Positions 39,490-50,477 of a DNA stretch of 64,000 nucleotides are shown in pieces. A model generated the notes under the pieces. The model saw only the letters and a list, made by a program, of their open reading frames with translations. It had not been told where the DNA came from and ran no database searches. The position numbers and the translations under genes are program-made. Positions within the stretch are counted from its first letter, which is position 1. Every line of letters starts with the position of its first letter. Origin of the DNA: Desulfosporosinus sp. (GTDB taxonomy: Bacteria; Bacillota; Desulfitobacteriia; Desulfitobacteriales; Desulfitobacteriaceae); NCBI GenBank assembly GCA_031292075.1, contig JARLHW010000040.1, forward strand, positions 99,512 through 163,511, written 5' to 3'.

Positions 39490-39648
39490 AGATACATCCT
39501 CCTGCTCGAATTATTTTACAAGTATTGCCACAACTTTGAATATATGTATTCGAGAGCGAGCAGGCGAAATCCTCTATTACGCCAAAGAGTTTTCAGATTT
39601 TTTCAAAATTCTGCATCGTACATTAAGCCTCGTGCTTCGTGCTTAGAT

Positions 39649-40431
39649 TTAAGCCTCAGCAACCCGTTGAATCGTCTCAATTTGCCGAGCTGTTCCAGAT
39701 TCCTCATCAAGGTCTAAGATCACGGCATTGATCTGTATAGGGCCACTTGCCAACTCGAACTTCGCGGGAAGCTGAGTCAAAAATCGATTGATAATAATTT
39801 CTTTTTTTACGCCCAGAACAGAATCACGCGGCCCTGTCATGCCGACATCGGTAATATAAGCAGTCCCCTGAGGAAGCACGCGGGCATCTGCTGTCTGAAT
39901 GTGAGTATGAGTTCCCACAACAGCACTGACTTTGCCATCGAGAAACCAGCCCAAGGCCACTTTTTCCGAGGTTGCCTCGGCATGGAAATCAATAATGATA
40001 ATAGGAGTCTCTTGTTTTATCTGATTAATCCAGCGTATGGCTCCACTAAAGGGATCTTCCAACGGCGGTAGAAATATACGACCCGAGAGATTAAGAACAC
40101 CAATTTTTTTTCCCATCGCTCGAATAAATCCATACCCTTGTCCCGGTGCTCCTACCGGATAATTTGCCGGGCGAATAAGCCTCGGCTCATGATCGATAAA
40201 AGTCATAATCTCTCTATGATCCCAAACATGATTCCCCATCGTCAAAAATTGAATTCCGTATTTATAAAGTTCCTCAGCAATCTCTTTGGTTAATCCTTTT
40301 CCAGCCGCAGCATTTTCAGCATTCGCAATGGTTACATCTACTTTATATTCCACCTGAAGCGGTTTTAAAAAACGTTTTACAGCTTCTCTTCCGGGTTTAC
40401 CCACAATATCCCCAATAAAAAGTATGCGCAA
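39649..40431 (-). CDS. ymdB: YmdB family metallophosphoesterase
   Basis: MRILFIGDIVGKPGREAVKRFL, NAENAAAGKGLT, VVGTHTHIQTADARVLP. Confidence 0.95.
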   Translation of the reverse strand: MRILFIGDIVGKPGREAVKRFLKPLQVEYKVDVTIANAENAAAGKGLTKEIAEELYKYGIQFLTMGNHVWDHREIMTFIDHEPRLIRPANYPVGAPGQGYGFIRAMGKKIGVLNLSGRIFLPPLEDPFSGAIRWINQIKQETPIIIIDFHAEATSEKVALGWFLDGKVSAVVGTHTHIQTADARVLPQGTAYITDVGMTGPRDSVLGVKKEIIINRFLTQLPAKFELASGPIQINAVILDLDEESGTARQIETIQRVAEA

Positions 40432-40592
40432 CTAACGTGCCCTCCTTCTAAATCAAGGCGCGAGGCGCGAGGCTCGAGATTTGCACATCGCTCTTCACAC
40501 CAAAACAATATTCATAGAATGCTATTATTCTGCATTTTAATACAGTTTATCCGGTTCAAGGCTCGAATATCGAATATCTACAGTGTTCGTGC

Positions 40593-41096
40593 CTAACTTT
40601 TGAATACCAATACTCGACCCTCTTCTCGCAAAGCGACCACATTTTTATCAATATCATGGATCTGGATTGAAGAGAGCATGCTGGTAATCATTTCCTCCTG
40701 AAAGATCTGTTCATCCTCGGGCAGATTCATTTCATCATAAACTAACTTCTCTTTATATTTCCGTTTTAGCAGTTCGACAATGAGCCCCACTTCACGTTGA
40801 GTCATACTATCAACATCCCGAGTTACAGTAATCACACTGACGTTTTCCTCACTCCGACAGTCAATATCAAAAACCCGCATGTTCTGTCTTTCAAGTTGAT
40901 GGAAGAATTCTAAAGCAGGTTTCAGGATTTCTTGAAGTGAAGAGATTTCTTGATGCTGCGTGATCATAAACGTAAACTTCAGAGCATGTTGCTCACGCCA
41001 ATAATGAACTGATCCCACCTCAGAGTATCTCAATAGGATTGAAGTTAATAATCCTACCCCGTCTTGAATACGTCCTCCATCTTTATATAAATACAT
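40593..41096 (-). CDS. Hypothetical protein between ymdB and rny
   Basis: ORF in core synteny; likely start MYLYKDGG. Confidence 0.65.
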   Translation of the reverse strand: MYLYKDGGRIQDGVGLLTSILLRYSEVGSVHYWREQHALKFTFMITQHQEISSLQEILKPALEFFHQLERQNMRVFDIDCRSEENVSVITVTRDVDSMTQREVGLIVELLKRKYKEKLVYDEMNLPEDEQIFQEEMITSMLSSIQIHDIDKNVVALREEGRVLVFKS

Positions 41097-41283
41097 CCTT
41101 GTTTCAGTCCTCTCTATTACTCTGTCCCTAACATGCAATTATTCGGCATTAGACAGCTTTTTCCTGCCTAAACATCGTCCTGGTCAATTGGACATATTTG
41201 GTTTAGCCTTCGATTAATCCACTTCTTCACAATCACCCTGCAATAATGGCACAAAGCGTTGTGACCCAGACGGTCTGATAGCC

Positions 41284-41314
41284 AAAAAACAGGCGATCTG
41301 CAAGATCGCCTGTT
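41284..41314 (-). terminator. Terminator after rny
   Basis: aacaggcgatct-gca-agatcgcctgtt with minus-strand T-run. Confidence 0.85.
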
Positions 41315-41334
41315 CAAATATCTCTCAGATTTGA

Positions 41335-42882
41335 TTACTTTGCGAAGTCAACCGCTCGGGTTTCCCGGATCACCACTACCTTGATTTGTCCTGGATATTC
41401 GAGTTCCTCTTCAATTCGCTTACTAATTTCACGTGCGACTCGTGGAGCGAGCACATCGTCAATCTTGTCAGGTTTAACAATGATGCGAACTTCCCGTCCA
41501 GCTTGAATGGCGAAACACTTCTCAACCCCTTCAAAGCTCTCTGCGATTTCCTCTAGTTTTTGCAGACGTTTGATATACGTTTCAAGGGTTTCCCTGCGCG
41601 CTCCAGGACGAGCTGCAGAAACTGCATCAGCAGCAGCAACAAGTACTGCAACAATAGTTTTCGGCTCTATATCATTATGGTGCGCTTCAATAGCATGAAT
41701 AACATCACTAGATTCTTTATATTTTCTGGCAAGATCAACCCCGATTTGTACGTGTGTCCCTTCCATATCATGGTCAACTGCCTTGCCAATATCATGTAAC
41801 AGACCCGCTCGCTTGGCAAGCGGAATATCGACACCTAATTCCGCAGCCATCAATCCTGCTAGATGAGATACTTCTGTCGAGTGCTTCAAGACATTTTGCC
41901 CATAACTTGTACGGAATTTGAGACGCCCAAGCAAACGAATCAATTCAGGATGCAACCCATGGACGCCAGTCTCAAACGTCGCCTGTTCCCCTTCTTCGCG
42001 GATCTTCTGGTCCACTTCTTTCTGAGCCTTTTCGACCATTTCTTCAATACGTGCCGGGTGAATGCGACCATCTGCAATCAATTTTTCCAAGGCAATGCGC
42101 GCGATTTCTCGACGTATCGGGTCAAACCCCGATAGAATCACGGCCTCAGGAGTATCATCGATGATCAGGTCAATTCCAGTCAGGGTTTCTAAAGTACGAA
42201 TATTGCGTCCCTCACGACCAATAATCCGACCTTTCATTTCGTCACTGGGAAGCGCTACAACGGATACCGTCGTTTCCGCCACATGATCTGCAGCGCACCG
42301 CTGTATAGCTAAGGCAATAATATTTTTAGCCCGTTTCTCGGCTTCTTCCTTGGCACGAGTCTCAATTTCCTTAATCATGATTGCGGACTCATAGCGAACC
42401 TCTTCTTCAACTCTTTTCAGCAACAACTGTTTGGCCTCTTCCGAGGTCATGCCGGATAAACGCTCGAGTTCAGCTTGTTCTTGACCAACCAGCTGGTTTA
42501 ACTCTTCTTTTTGCTGTTCTACTTCGCTTTCTTTGCGGTGAATATTTTCCTCTTTGCGTTCAAGCGACTCAATTTTGCGGTCTAAACTCTCCTCTTTTTG
42601 GAGCAAGCGTCGTTCCAGCCGCTGTAATTCGTTACGACGTTCCCGAGTTTCCTTTTCCACCTCATTGTGAATATGCATGACTTCTTCTTTAGCAGCAACC
42701 ACAGATTCTCTCTTTTTGCTTTCAGCTGCAGAATAGGCATTCTCAACAATACGTTTTGCCTCTTCTTCTGCAGAACCAATGCCCTTTTCTGCAGTATTTT
42801 TTCGCATAAGCCAACCTACTAAAAAACCTAAAGCTAATCCCACTAAAATAGCGACTATCCCAGTAATAACAGTCTCTAACAT
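41335..42882 (-). CDS. rny: Ribonuclease Y
   Basis: N-term TM plus coiled coil, KH ([15 protein letters not shown]), HD ([12 protein letters not shown]); start MLETVITG at 42882 after ggaggtg. Confidence 0.96.
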   Translation of the reverse strand: MLETVITGIVAILVGLALGFLVGWLMRKNTAEKGIGSAEEEAKRIVENAYSAAESKKRESVVAAKEEVMHIHNEVEKETRERRNELQRLERRLLQKEESLDRKIESLERKEENIHRKESEVEQQKEELNQLVGQEQAELERLSGMTSEEAKQLLLKRVEEEVRYESAIMIKEIETRAKEEAEKRAKNIIALAIQRCAADHVAETTVSVVALPSDEMKGRIIGREGRNIRTLETLTGIDLIIDDTPEAVILSGFDPIRREIARIALEKLIADGRIHPARIEEMVEKAQKEVDQKIREEGEQATFETGVHGLHPELIRLLGRLKFRTSYGQNVLKHSTEVSHLAGLMAAELGVDIPLAKRAGLLHDIGKAVDHDMEGTHVQIGVDLARKYKESSDVIHAIEAHHNDIEPKTIVAVLVAAADAVSAARPGARRETLETYIKRLQKLEEIAESFEGVEKCFAIQAGREVRIIVKPDKIDDVLAPRVAREISKRIEEELEYPGQIKVVVIRETRAVDFAK

Positions 42883-43073
42883 ACGTGCGTGCACACCTCC
42901 TTGTTTGTCAAAATTATATTTTTCAAATAAAAAAAACTGGTTTCCTAAACCAGTCACAGTAAGCATAACCTTAAAGACGGGAGTCTCCCCCCGTTTCCTA
43001 CAACTCTCGTTAGTCAAAAACCTGTATAATTTAGCTGACTACTACGAAATATATAAGAAAACCTTTATAGGTT

Positions 43074-43107
43074 AAATCTTAGCAGAGACAGGTCTCTGCT
43101 AAGATTT
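43074..43107 (-). terminator. Hairpin between recX and rny
   Basis: aaatcttagcagagac/gtctctgctaagattt. Confidence 0.75.
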
Positions 43108-43154
43108 TAATATCATTTGCAAACAATGTCAAGCTTGTCCTAAACGGGCGAATT

Positions 43155-43718
43155 TTATACACTAGGGTCTGTGGCATTGTTATCAGTTCGAATTTGGTAA
43201 AGTACGTTTCTCACCATATCAGAAGGATACCCACGTTGAACAAGCTTCCGAGCTATTTTTTGCTGAAGCGATAATTGACGTGGAAGAGCTTTATCGAGAT
43301 ATTGCTCTTGAATCCGTTGTTCCCAGCGCTTGCCCTCTTGTACCCACCACCGCTTAGCAAGGGTTAAACATTGCTGAAACTCTTCATCGCTAGAATACGT
43401 TAATCCCAACGCCTGCTCAATCACTTGGGGTACTAACCCTCGATTTTGCAAATCTTGGAGAACCCTCCGCCGTGAATAACGTTTGAGTCGATTTTGAGAA
43501 ACCGTCAGAGCCAGTTCTTGATCGTTGAGGTAACCCAATTTCTCCATTTTTTCCAATACTTCATTGACTTCCGAGCTTTCATAGCCCTTTTCCCGGAGAC
43601 GAGCCTCTAATTCATAGTGGGTCAAAGCTCGGCGTGATAAACAATCCAAAGCAACTTCTCGGGCGCTTTTAAGAGGTTTAGAGCTCGTCCAGCGAACCAT
43701 CATCATCCACCACTTCAA
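43155..43718 (-). CDS. recX: RecA regulatory protein RecX
   Basis: [44 protein letters not shown]. Confidence 0.93.
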   Translation of the reverse strand: MKWWMMMVRWTSSKPLKSAREVALDCLSRRALTHYELEARLREKGYESSEVNEVLEKMEKLGYLNDQELALTVSQNRLKRYSRRRVLQDLQNRGLVPQVIEQALGLTYSSDEEFQQCLTLAKRWWVQEGKRWEQRIQEQYLDKALPRQLSLQQKIARKLVQRGYPSDMVRNVLYQIRTDNNATDPSV

Positions 43719-44721
43719 CTGCGGTTGCTAAAGTGTTCATGTTCGCTCGGATCAGTTGCTCAAGAACTTCGGCCACCTCCGGATGTTGCTTGAGGTATTC
43801 TTTAACGTTCTCACGACCTTGCCCTAACCGTTCTCCGTTATGAGAATACCAGGCCCCGGCCTTTGTAATAATCTCCATCTCAGTGCCAATATCCACGATA
43901 CTTCCTTCACGGGAAATTCCTTCTCCATACATAATGTCGAAATCTGCCAGTTTGAAAGGTGGAGCCACCTTATTCTTAACAATTTTAACACGAGTTTTAT
44001 TACCGACAATATCCTGTCCTTGTTTCAAGGCTTCTTGCCGACGAATATCGATCCGAATTGAGGCGTAAAATTTAAGGGCTCTGCCACCTGTGGTGGTCTC
44101 CGGGCTACCAAACATAACGCCTATTTTTTCACGAATTTGGTTAATAAAAATGACACAAGTATTGCTCTTACTAATGGAACCAGTCAACTTACGCAAGGCC
44201 TGAGACATGAGACGAGCATGCAAACCTACGTGATTGTCTCCCATCTCTCCTTCAATTTCTGCGCGAGGAACTAAAGCAGCCACAGAGTCAACCACGACGA
44301 CATCCACAGCAGCACTGCGCACAAGGGCCTCACAAATTTCAAGTCCCTGTTCTCCTGTATCCGGCTGCGCAACGAGCAAATCATCAATATTAACTCCTAA
44401 TGCTTTAGCATATACAGGATCTAGGGCGTGCTCTGCATCAATGAAAGCGGCCGCTCCGCCCAATTTTTGTGCTTCCGCAATAATATGCAGGGCAACGGTT
44501 GTTTTCCCCGAAGACTCTGGTCCGAAGATTTCAATTACTCGCCCGCGCGGCACTCCTCCAACTCCTAAGGCAAGGTCTATCGCCAAAGAACCGGTAGGAA
44601 TAACGTCGATCGTCATTCCCGCCGAAGATTCCCCAAGTTTCATTATCGAACCTTTGCCAAACTGTTTCTCAATCTGAGCAAGTGCAATATCAAGTGCTTT
44701 TAGTTTATTCGTTTCGGCCAT
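43678..44721 (-). CDS. recA: Recombinase RecA
   Basis: [49 protein letters not shown]; start at MAETNKLK. Confidence 0.98.
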   Translation of the reverse strand: MAETNKLKALDIALAQIEKQFGKGSIMKLGESSAGMTIDVIPTGSLAIDLALGVGGVPRGRVIEIFGPESSGKTTVALHIIAEAQKLGGAAAFIDAEHALDPVYAKALGVNIDDLLVAQPDTGEQGLEICEALVRSAAVDVVVVDSVAALVPRAEIEGEMGDNHVGLHARLMSQALRKLTGSISKSNTCVIFINQIREKIGVMFGSPETTTGGRALKFYASIRIDIRRQEALKQGQDIVGNKTRVKIVKNKVAPPFKLADFDIMYGEGISREGSIVDIGTEMEIITKAGAWYSHNGERLGQGRENVKEYLKQHPEVAEVLEQLIRANMNTLATAVEVVDDDGSLDEL

Positions 44722-44770
44722 TCCGTGATCCTCCTCATCTTGGTCAATTAACGCGTTTTCGCGTTTTGGC

Positions 44771-44784
44771 AAAACATTTGTTCG
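44771..44784 (-). promoter_or_regulatory. Putative Firmicute LexA/SOS box upstream of recA
   Basis: Minus strand CGAACAAATGTTTT, close to CGAAC-N4-GTTCG, about 50 bp upstream of the recA start. Confidence 0.65.
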
Positions 44785-44872
44785 GTCTCATTCATTATAG
44801 ATGTAGGCCGCGATACTTGTCAATTTGTTTATGGTCCAACCGACAGCAAAACAAATGTTATTACAATTTTAT

Positions 44873-44929
44873 TGATTTTAATGTTAAAAGCTAACCTCTT
44901 TACTAGGTTAGCTTTTAACATTAAAATCA
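44873..44929 (-). terminator. Perfect 25-bp inverted repeat, helicase terminator upstream of recA
   Basis: tgattttaatgttaaaagctaacct-ctttact-aggttagcttttaacattaaaatca; includes the helicase stop codon. Confidence 0.85.
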
Positions 44930-46546
44930 GAATTCAGTGTTTTCGCGAGCTTTGGCCGGTTCAACACTTACCCTACGTCCTTTAATCATAGCCTGATGCA
45001 TACAACTCTGAACCCTAGAGGCATATTCTTCCGGAACCTCTACAAACGTAAATTTGTCGTAAATATTAATTGTACCAATAATGTTCCCGGAAATCCCACT
45101 TTCATCAGCAATCCAACGAATAATATCCTGAGGACGTATTTGTTGGATTCTTCCAATGTTTATAAAAAAGCGCACCATACCTGCCGCTGCTCCCGTGTTT
45201 CCAAAACCCACTTCACCTTGATCTTTACCTCCAAGTCCTTCTTCCACACTCGCACCCTCAACCGCGAACTTCAAGGCAGCAGCCGCGACATCGATGGAGT
45301 CATATTCCTCTAGCAAGTCACCAACAATCGCACGATAGCTTCCCAAACGATTACTTTGAATCAGTTTAATCAGTTGATTCTTAAGATTTTCCGCTTGACG
45401 CTCACTTATATCAGCTAGTGAAGGCAACTCTTGCCGACGAATTCTCGTCTTAATCAGATTCTCAATCAGCCGAAGTTGGCGGTACTCCTTCGGAGAGATT
45501 AAGGTTATTGCCTGCCCTTTACGACCGATCCGCCCGGTTCGCCCAATCCGATGTACATAAGATACCGGGTCCTGAGGAATATCGAAATTAAGGACATGAG
45601 TGACATTATCAATATCTAATCCCCGTGCCGCAACATCCGTTGCCACCAGAAGTTCCGACTTTCCGTCCCTAAAACGTTTCATCACTCGATCCCGTTGTTG
45701 TTGGCTCAAATCCCCGTGCAGTCCATCTGCAAAATATCCCCGAGCTTCAAGAGCCGCCACAAGCTCATCTACACCGCGTTTTGTTCGGCAAAAAATTATC
45801 CCCTGGCCAATATCTTCTATATCAATAATTCTGCACAAGGCATCAACCTTAACACTTTCCCTAGCCTCATAAAATACCTGGTCAATCAGCGGAACCGTTA
45901 ACTCATCCCGACTGACTGTTACAGCTTGGGGATTATTCATATAGGTCTGAGCTAATTTTCGGATTCCCGGCGGCATTGTTGCAGAGAAGAGCATAATTTG
46001 TCGTCCTTCAGCGGGGACGTCCTTTAAAATACTCTCGATATCTTCGATGAAACCCATATCCAACATTTCATCCGCTTCATCAAGGACCACAATTTTGACA
46101 TGTTGCAGACGAAGTGTACCGCGATTTAAATGGTCTAACAGGCGACCCGGAGTCCCGACGACTACCTGATACCCCATTCGCAGGGCGCGAATCTGACGAT
46201 CAATGGGCTGCCCGCCGTAAATTGGCAACGGTTTGACATGCCGATACTTTCCGATTTTGGCAATTTCCTCAGCAACCTGGATCGCGAGTTCACGTGTCGG
46301 GGTCACAATAAGCGCTTGTACCGCTAGAAATTTAGGATTTACCTTTTCTGCAATTGGAATTGCAAAAGCGGCTGTTTTCCCGGTCCCGGTTTGAGCCTGA
46401 CCAATTATATCAACCTCCTCGAGGGCGAAGGGTATTGCCTCTTTTTGAATCGGAGAAGGCTCTTCAAACCCCATTTCAGACAAAGCTTGTAAAAGCTGTT
46501 TGCTCAACTTAATATCTCCAAAAGCTTGTAAACGTTCAACCATCAC
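44927..46546 (-). CDS. DEAD-box RNA helicase (CshA/DbpA-type)
   Basis: AQTGTGKT, VLDEADEMLDMGF, SATMP, HRIGRTGRIG plus DbpA-like C-terminal domain. Confidence 0.95.
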   Translation of the reverse strand: MMVERLQAFGDIKLSKQLLQALSEMGFEEPSPIQKEAIPFALEEVDIIGQAQTGTGKTAAFAIPIAEKVNPKFLAVQALIVTPTRELAIQVAEEIAKIGKYRHVKPLPIYGGQPIDRQIRALRMGYQVVVGTPGRLLDHLNRGTLRLQHVKIVVLDEADEMLDMGFIEDIESILKDVPAEGRQIMLFSATMPPGIRKLAQTYMNNPQAVTVSRDELTVPLIDQVFYEARESVKVDALCRIIDIEDIGQGIIFCRTKRGVDELVAALEARGYFADGLHGDLSQQQRDRVMKRFRDGKSELLVATDVAARGLDIDNVTHVLNFDIPQDPVSYVHRIGRTGRIGRKGQAITLISPKEYRQLRLIENLIKTRIRRQELPSLADISERQAENLKNQLIKLIQSNRLGSYRAIVGDLLEEYDSIDVAAAALKFAVEGASVEEGLGGKDQGEVGFGNTGAAAGMVRFFINIGRIQQIRPQDIIRWIADESGISGNIIGTINIYDKFTFVEVPEEYASRVQSCMHQAMIKGRRVSVEPAKARENTEF

Positions 46547-46550
46547 CTAG

Positions 46551-47822
46551 TTACAGTCTCCTTTCACTGTTTAACATATGCTGCCGCACCTCATTTAGAG
46601 CCGCTTGAACGGTCAATTGGCGAACCGACTCCCGTTCTCCATAAAACTGAAATCTTTTTGCTTGAACACCCTCAGGTGTAGCTAGTCCAATGTACACAAG
46701 ACCCACTGGTTTTTGATCACTGCCTCCATCGGGCCCCGCTATGCCCGTGGTTGAGATAGCTAGATCTGAGCCAACTTTAGAACGAACTCCTGCAGCCATT
46801 TCCTTGGCAACCTCTTCACTCACCGCGCCAAACTTTTTAAGATCATCTTCGTTCACCCCAAGAATCTCTTGTTTCACAGAGTTAGAATAGCTCACAACTC
46901 CACCCAGATAAAACTCAGAACTTCCCGGCTCCTGAGTAAGAGCAGCACCCAGCAAACCTCCTGTACACGACTCAGCCGAGGCAATGGTTAAGTGTTTATT
47001 TCTTAATGTTTGTCCGACAATTCCAATCATAGTTTCCTGATCACGGCCAAATATTTTATCTCCTAAACGCTGGCGAATTTTTTCTTCAGCTCGATCTAAA
47101 GCATCACTAGCTTCTCCGGACGTTGTCTGCGAGCTTCTTGCCACCAAACGAATGTGCATCTCAGCTCGTTTGGCCAGTAAGGCCATTGTAAGGTTTGGCA
47201 GACTCATCAGTTCACCGAGCACTTCCTCAATTGCCGATTCTCCCATTCCAAATACTTTCAGGACGCGCTCATTCATCCGTTCGGTATGCGGTTCGATGAT
47301 CCGTTGTAACTCCGGCCAAACATAAGTATCGAACATAGGACGCATTTCAAACGGAGGACCTGGTAATATTATAACGGTTTTACCGTTTTTTTTGATGATG
47401 GCCCCAGGAGCTGTCCCGATAGGATTGGGCAAGATTTTTGAACCCGTTGGAAAATAGACTTGTTTCTCGTTGTTTAAAGGCATTGGAGCTTTCCTACGGG
47501 CAAAGAACTGCTTAAGCTGCTCTAAACTGAAGGCGTCCAGCTCCATCTTTAAATCCAAAACTTTAGCAACAAGTTCCTTCGTCAAGTCATCTACTGTCGG
47601 ACCCAGCCCTCCCGTTGTAACGAGGAGATCTGTTCGTCCGATCGCCTGACGTAAAATTTGCTCTAAACGGTCGGGATTGTCACCGACTGTCGTATGGTAG
47701 TCCACTTCAATGCCCAAAGAAGATAGTTTTCCGGTCAAATAGTGGGCACTCGTATTAAGGGTTTCTCCAAGTAACAATTCAGTCCCAGTTGCCACGATTT
47801 CGGCTTTCATATATATTATCAC
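46551..47822 (-). CDS. cinA: CinA family protein (competence/damage-inducible protein A)
   Basis: MKAEIVATGTELLLGETLNT, TTGGLGPTVDDLTKE, SAESCTGGLLGAALT. Confidence 0.95.
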   Translation of the reverse strand: MIIYMKAEIVATGTELLLGETLNTSAHYLTGKLSSLGIEVDYHTTVGDNPDRLEQILRQAIGRTDLLVTTGGLGPTVDDLTKELVAKVLDLKMELDAFSLEQLKQFFARRKAPMPLNNEKQVYFPTGSKILPNPIGTAPGAIIKKNGKTVIILPGPPFEMRPMFDTYVWPELQRIIEPHTERMNERVLKVFGMGESAIEEVLGELMSLPNLTMALLAKRAEMHIRLVARSSQTTSGEASDALDRAEEKIRQRLGDKIFGRDQETMIGIVGQTLRNKHLTIASAESCTGGLLGAALTQEPGSSEFYLGGVVSYSNSVKQEILGVNEDDLKKFGAVSEEVAKEMAAGVRSKVGSDLAISTTGIAGPDGGSDQKPVGLVYIGLATPEGVQAKRFQFYGERESVRQLTVQAALNEVRQHMLNSERRL

Positions 47823-48156
47823 TCTCCTATAATCAGCGCAAATATTAAACCTTTACACTCTTGATTAGTTATTTCTCATCTTACCCAAAATTATCCTTCT
47901 TCCTAATAAAGAATACTGGCAGGCACTAAACAGGCCAAGAATGGAAGAATATCCCAATAGCCATAACTTTAACCGCAAATTCGCGTTTAAAATTCCGCTA
48001 TGGATGGGCGCCGTGATAGCGAGAAGGGCCCCGAAATTTATATCTGATAGGTACAGAAAAGCAAGGACACAATGCCTCGTGCCCTTGTAGTGCTACGTAT
48101 GACGCAATTAAGACAACCTAGGGTACTATGGATGAGCGCGCTCTGTTGTGCCCCTA

Positions 48157-49629
48157 CTAGGCTATGTTTTGTTGTAGGTTTGCTCGCAAATTTTCACCAC
48201 TCAAAGTTTCCTCTGCTTCAAGAATCTCTGTAATCCTTATTAACACAGTCCTATTCTGCTCAATAATCTTGATAGTTCGTTCTTCAAGATCCGCTAAGAT
48301 GTCTTTCGTCACGGGTTGGCGCTGTTCGGCACTCAGTAGAGAAACATCTGTAACTCCCAAGGAAGACATTCCCGCGAGAAGCATCTTTTCAACGAGGTTC
48401 AAGGCTTGTTCGTAATCACCCATTGCGCCTGTGCTCCTGGTGCCAAGAATCTGCTCTTCTGCGAGTGCCCCTGCTAGAGTCACCATAATCTGCTCTTCCA
48501 GCATAGCTTGGGTATAAAGATATAAATCGTCCTTCGGGTAATGGCGGACATATCCCAAAGCATTGCCCCGTGAACGAATGGAAATCTGAGAAACTGAGTT
48601 TGGGCGAACCATTTCTGCCAGCATAGCATGTCCACTCTCATGGATAGCCACACGCCGCAATTCCTCTTCCGTTGGCTTCCGATCAAGCTTTTCTCCCATC
48701 ATCACTTTCTCGACCGCTTCATGTAAATGGTGCTCAGTAATCTCACTCGCCATCTCACGCAAAGCAAAAATTGCCGCCTCGTTCGTTACGCTTTCCAAAT
48801 GAGCACCTGAGAATCCGAAGGTTTCATGGGCAATTTTTTCCAAATCAACATCTTGGGCTAAAGGTTTGCTTTTTGTGTGGATTTGCAAAATAGCTATCCT
48901 CCCCTCCTTATCGGGAAGATCAACTTTAACTTGCCGGTCAAATCGCCCCGGGCGAAGTATTGCTGCATCCAATGCTTCCGGTCGATTCGTTGCTGCCATC
49001 ACTAAAATATGAGCTCCCTGCTCAGCTTTCAACCCGTCCATCTCCACTAAAAGCTGATTAAGGGTTTGGTCATACTCATGGTGAGAAACGTTACTTCCGC
49101 GTTTCGCCCCCAGAATATCCATTTCGTCAATGAAAATAATCGCACTCGTTTTCTTTTCTTTCCGTACCATTTCTCGTGCTCTCCGAAATAAGCCACGTAC
49201 CCGTTCTGCTCCCACACCGGCATACATTTCGACAAATTCACTTCCGGATACTGACAGAAAAGCCGAATTGGTGTACCGCGCCGCGGCTTTGGCTAACAAG
49301 GTTTTTCCTGTTCCTGTCGGTCCGGACAATAATATTCCCTTTAATGGACGAATCCCCAGGGCCTTCATCCGATCTGAATAAAGTAAAAAATCCAGAGCTT
49401 CCTGAAGTTCCTTTTTGGCGACACTTTGCCCCCCGATGTCCTCAAAATCGATCGCAGTGGTGGTGATAGACACCCCATTGCCATTTTTTAAAACTTGACG
49501 CGAAATGACAAAAGTCCAAACAAAATAGGCGCCAACTATGAGTAACCCTATAGGCAATATATTATATCCCATGACCAGTAGAAAGGCAAAGATACCTGCC
49601 CCCAAACCTATCAAGATATCAAGTTTCAT
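48157..49629 (-). CDS. FtsH-like AAA+ membrane metalloprotease (short, M41-like)
   Basis: LLSGPTGTGKTLLAKAAA, IIFIDEMDILG, HESGHAM zinc motif; a single short TM N-terminus. Confidence 0.9.
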   Translation of the reverse strand: MKLDILIGLGAGIFAFLLVMGYNILPIGLLIVGAYFVWTFVISRQVLKNGNGVSITTTAIDFEDIGGQSVAKKELQEALDFLLYSDRMKALGIRPLKGILLSGPTGTGKTLLAKAAARYTNSAFLSVSGSEFVEMYAGVGAERVRGLFRRAREMVRKEKKTSAIIFIDEMDILGAKRGSNVSHHEYDQTLNQLLVEMDGLKAEQGAHILVMAATNRPEALDAAILRPGRFDRQVKVDLPDKEGRIAILQIHTKSKPLAQDVDLEKIAHETFGFSGAHLESVTNEAAIFALREMASEITEHHLHEAVEKVMMGEKLDRKPTEEELRRVAIHESGHAMLAEMVRPNSVSQISIRSRGNALGYVRHYPKDDLYLYTQAMLEEQIMVTLAGALAEEQILGTRSTGAMGDYEQALNLVEKMLLAGMSSLGVTDVSLLSAEQRQPVTKDILADLEERTIKIIEQNRTVLIRITEILEAEETLSGENLRANLQQNIA

Positions 49630-49655
49630 CTTCTCTCCCCTTTCTGACGATAGCC

Positions 49656-50174
49656 CTATTGTTCTTCGCTTGGTAAAAACTTCACTTGCCCATGCCGATC
49701 GATCACTTCGATCAGTTGAGCGTTCTCTTGAGTCAAGACCACATAAATTGCATCATTGTCCATTTCTAAATCGAGCTGTACTCCTGCTTTATCTGCCTGG
49801 GTTCTAACGCTTTGGGCCATCTCTGTAAAGTTTCCACGTGCTATTCCTTCTTGTAACGCAAACTGCATTTGTCCCAATAGTTTATTTAGAGAATCGTTAG
49901 TTCTGTCAAGGTAGCAAATAGGTAATTCACCTGCTAATTTTTCCAAAGCCAGACTCGCTTGGCGAAGGTTCGTCATGTGATTGGTAACCACAACCATCAC
50001 ATCTTGGCCATTCTTTTGCACAGTTTTAGCGGAAACAACACCCGGAATATGCTGACTTTGACTCAAAGTGTTAACATCAACCCATTTTTTCTGATAGATG
50101 ACCTTCCCTCCCAATAACAAACCAAATATCAGGAGACCGACAAAGCTTATCAGCAGTATTCGCTGTTTTGTCAT
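49656..50174 (-). CDS. Membrane-anchored hypothetical protein
   Basis: N-terminal TM then soluble domain; possibly YhcN/YlaJ-like, not certain. Confidence 0.65.
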   Translation of the reverse strand: MTKQRILLISFVGLLIFGLLLGGKVIYQKKWVDVNTLSQSQHIPGVVSAKTVQKNGQDVMVVVTNHMTNLRQASLALEKLAGELPICYLDRTNDSLNKLLGQMQFALQEGIARGNFTEMAQSVRTQADKAGVQLDLEMDNDAIYVVLTQENAQLIEVIDRHGQVKFLPSEEQ

Positions 50175-50389
50175 CGTATTTTCCTCCGTTTGCTACACTT
50201 TGTACTATATTTCATTATAGCACGTGATATATCATTCTGAGAGGAGATCTTGTATCCATTATAGGTAAAAATAAACAATATCTAGAGAAATAAACTTTTT
50301 CCTACAGGCCTGATGCCTCGAGCCCTCCGGCGATGAATACTGCCTTGGTTATTTATTCAGAAAGGACACAGGAGTCGCAAAAGTAAAAT

Positions 50390-50431
50390 GAGACGGATAG
50401 AGGCATGCTTCATCGTGCCTTTATCCGTCTC
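50390..50431. terminator. Extended hairpin with GGCACGATG core
   Basis: gagacggatagaggca..tgcctttatccgtctc (one G:U). Confidence 0.75.
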
Positions 50432-50477
50432 ATTCTTCGCAACACTAACCCTATTTGCCAGATTAAAACGATATTAT

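Noticed and set aside
44234-44677. Plus-strand ORFs of 100-170 aa opposite recA, guaB, ygiQ and garK
   Set aside because: Antisense shadow ORFs of strongly conserved genes; compositions are Ser/Pro/Arg-rich with no RBS or family signal.
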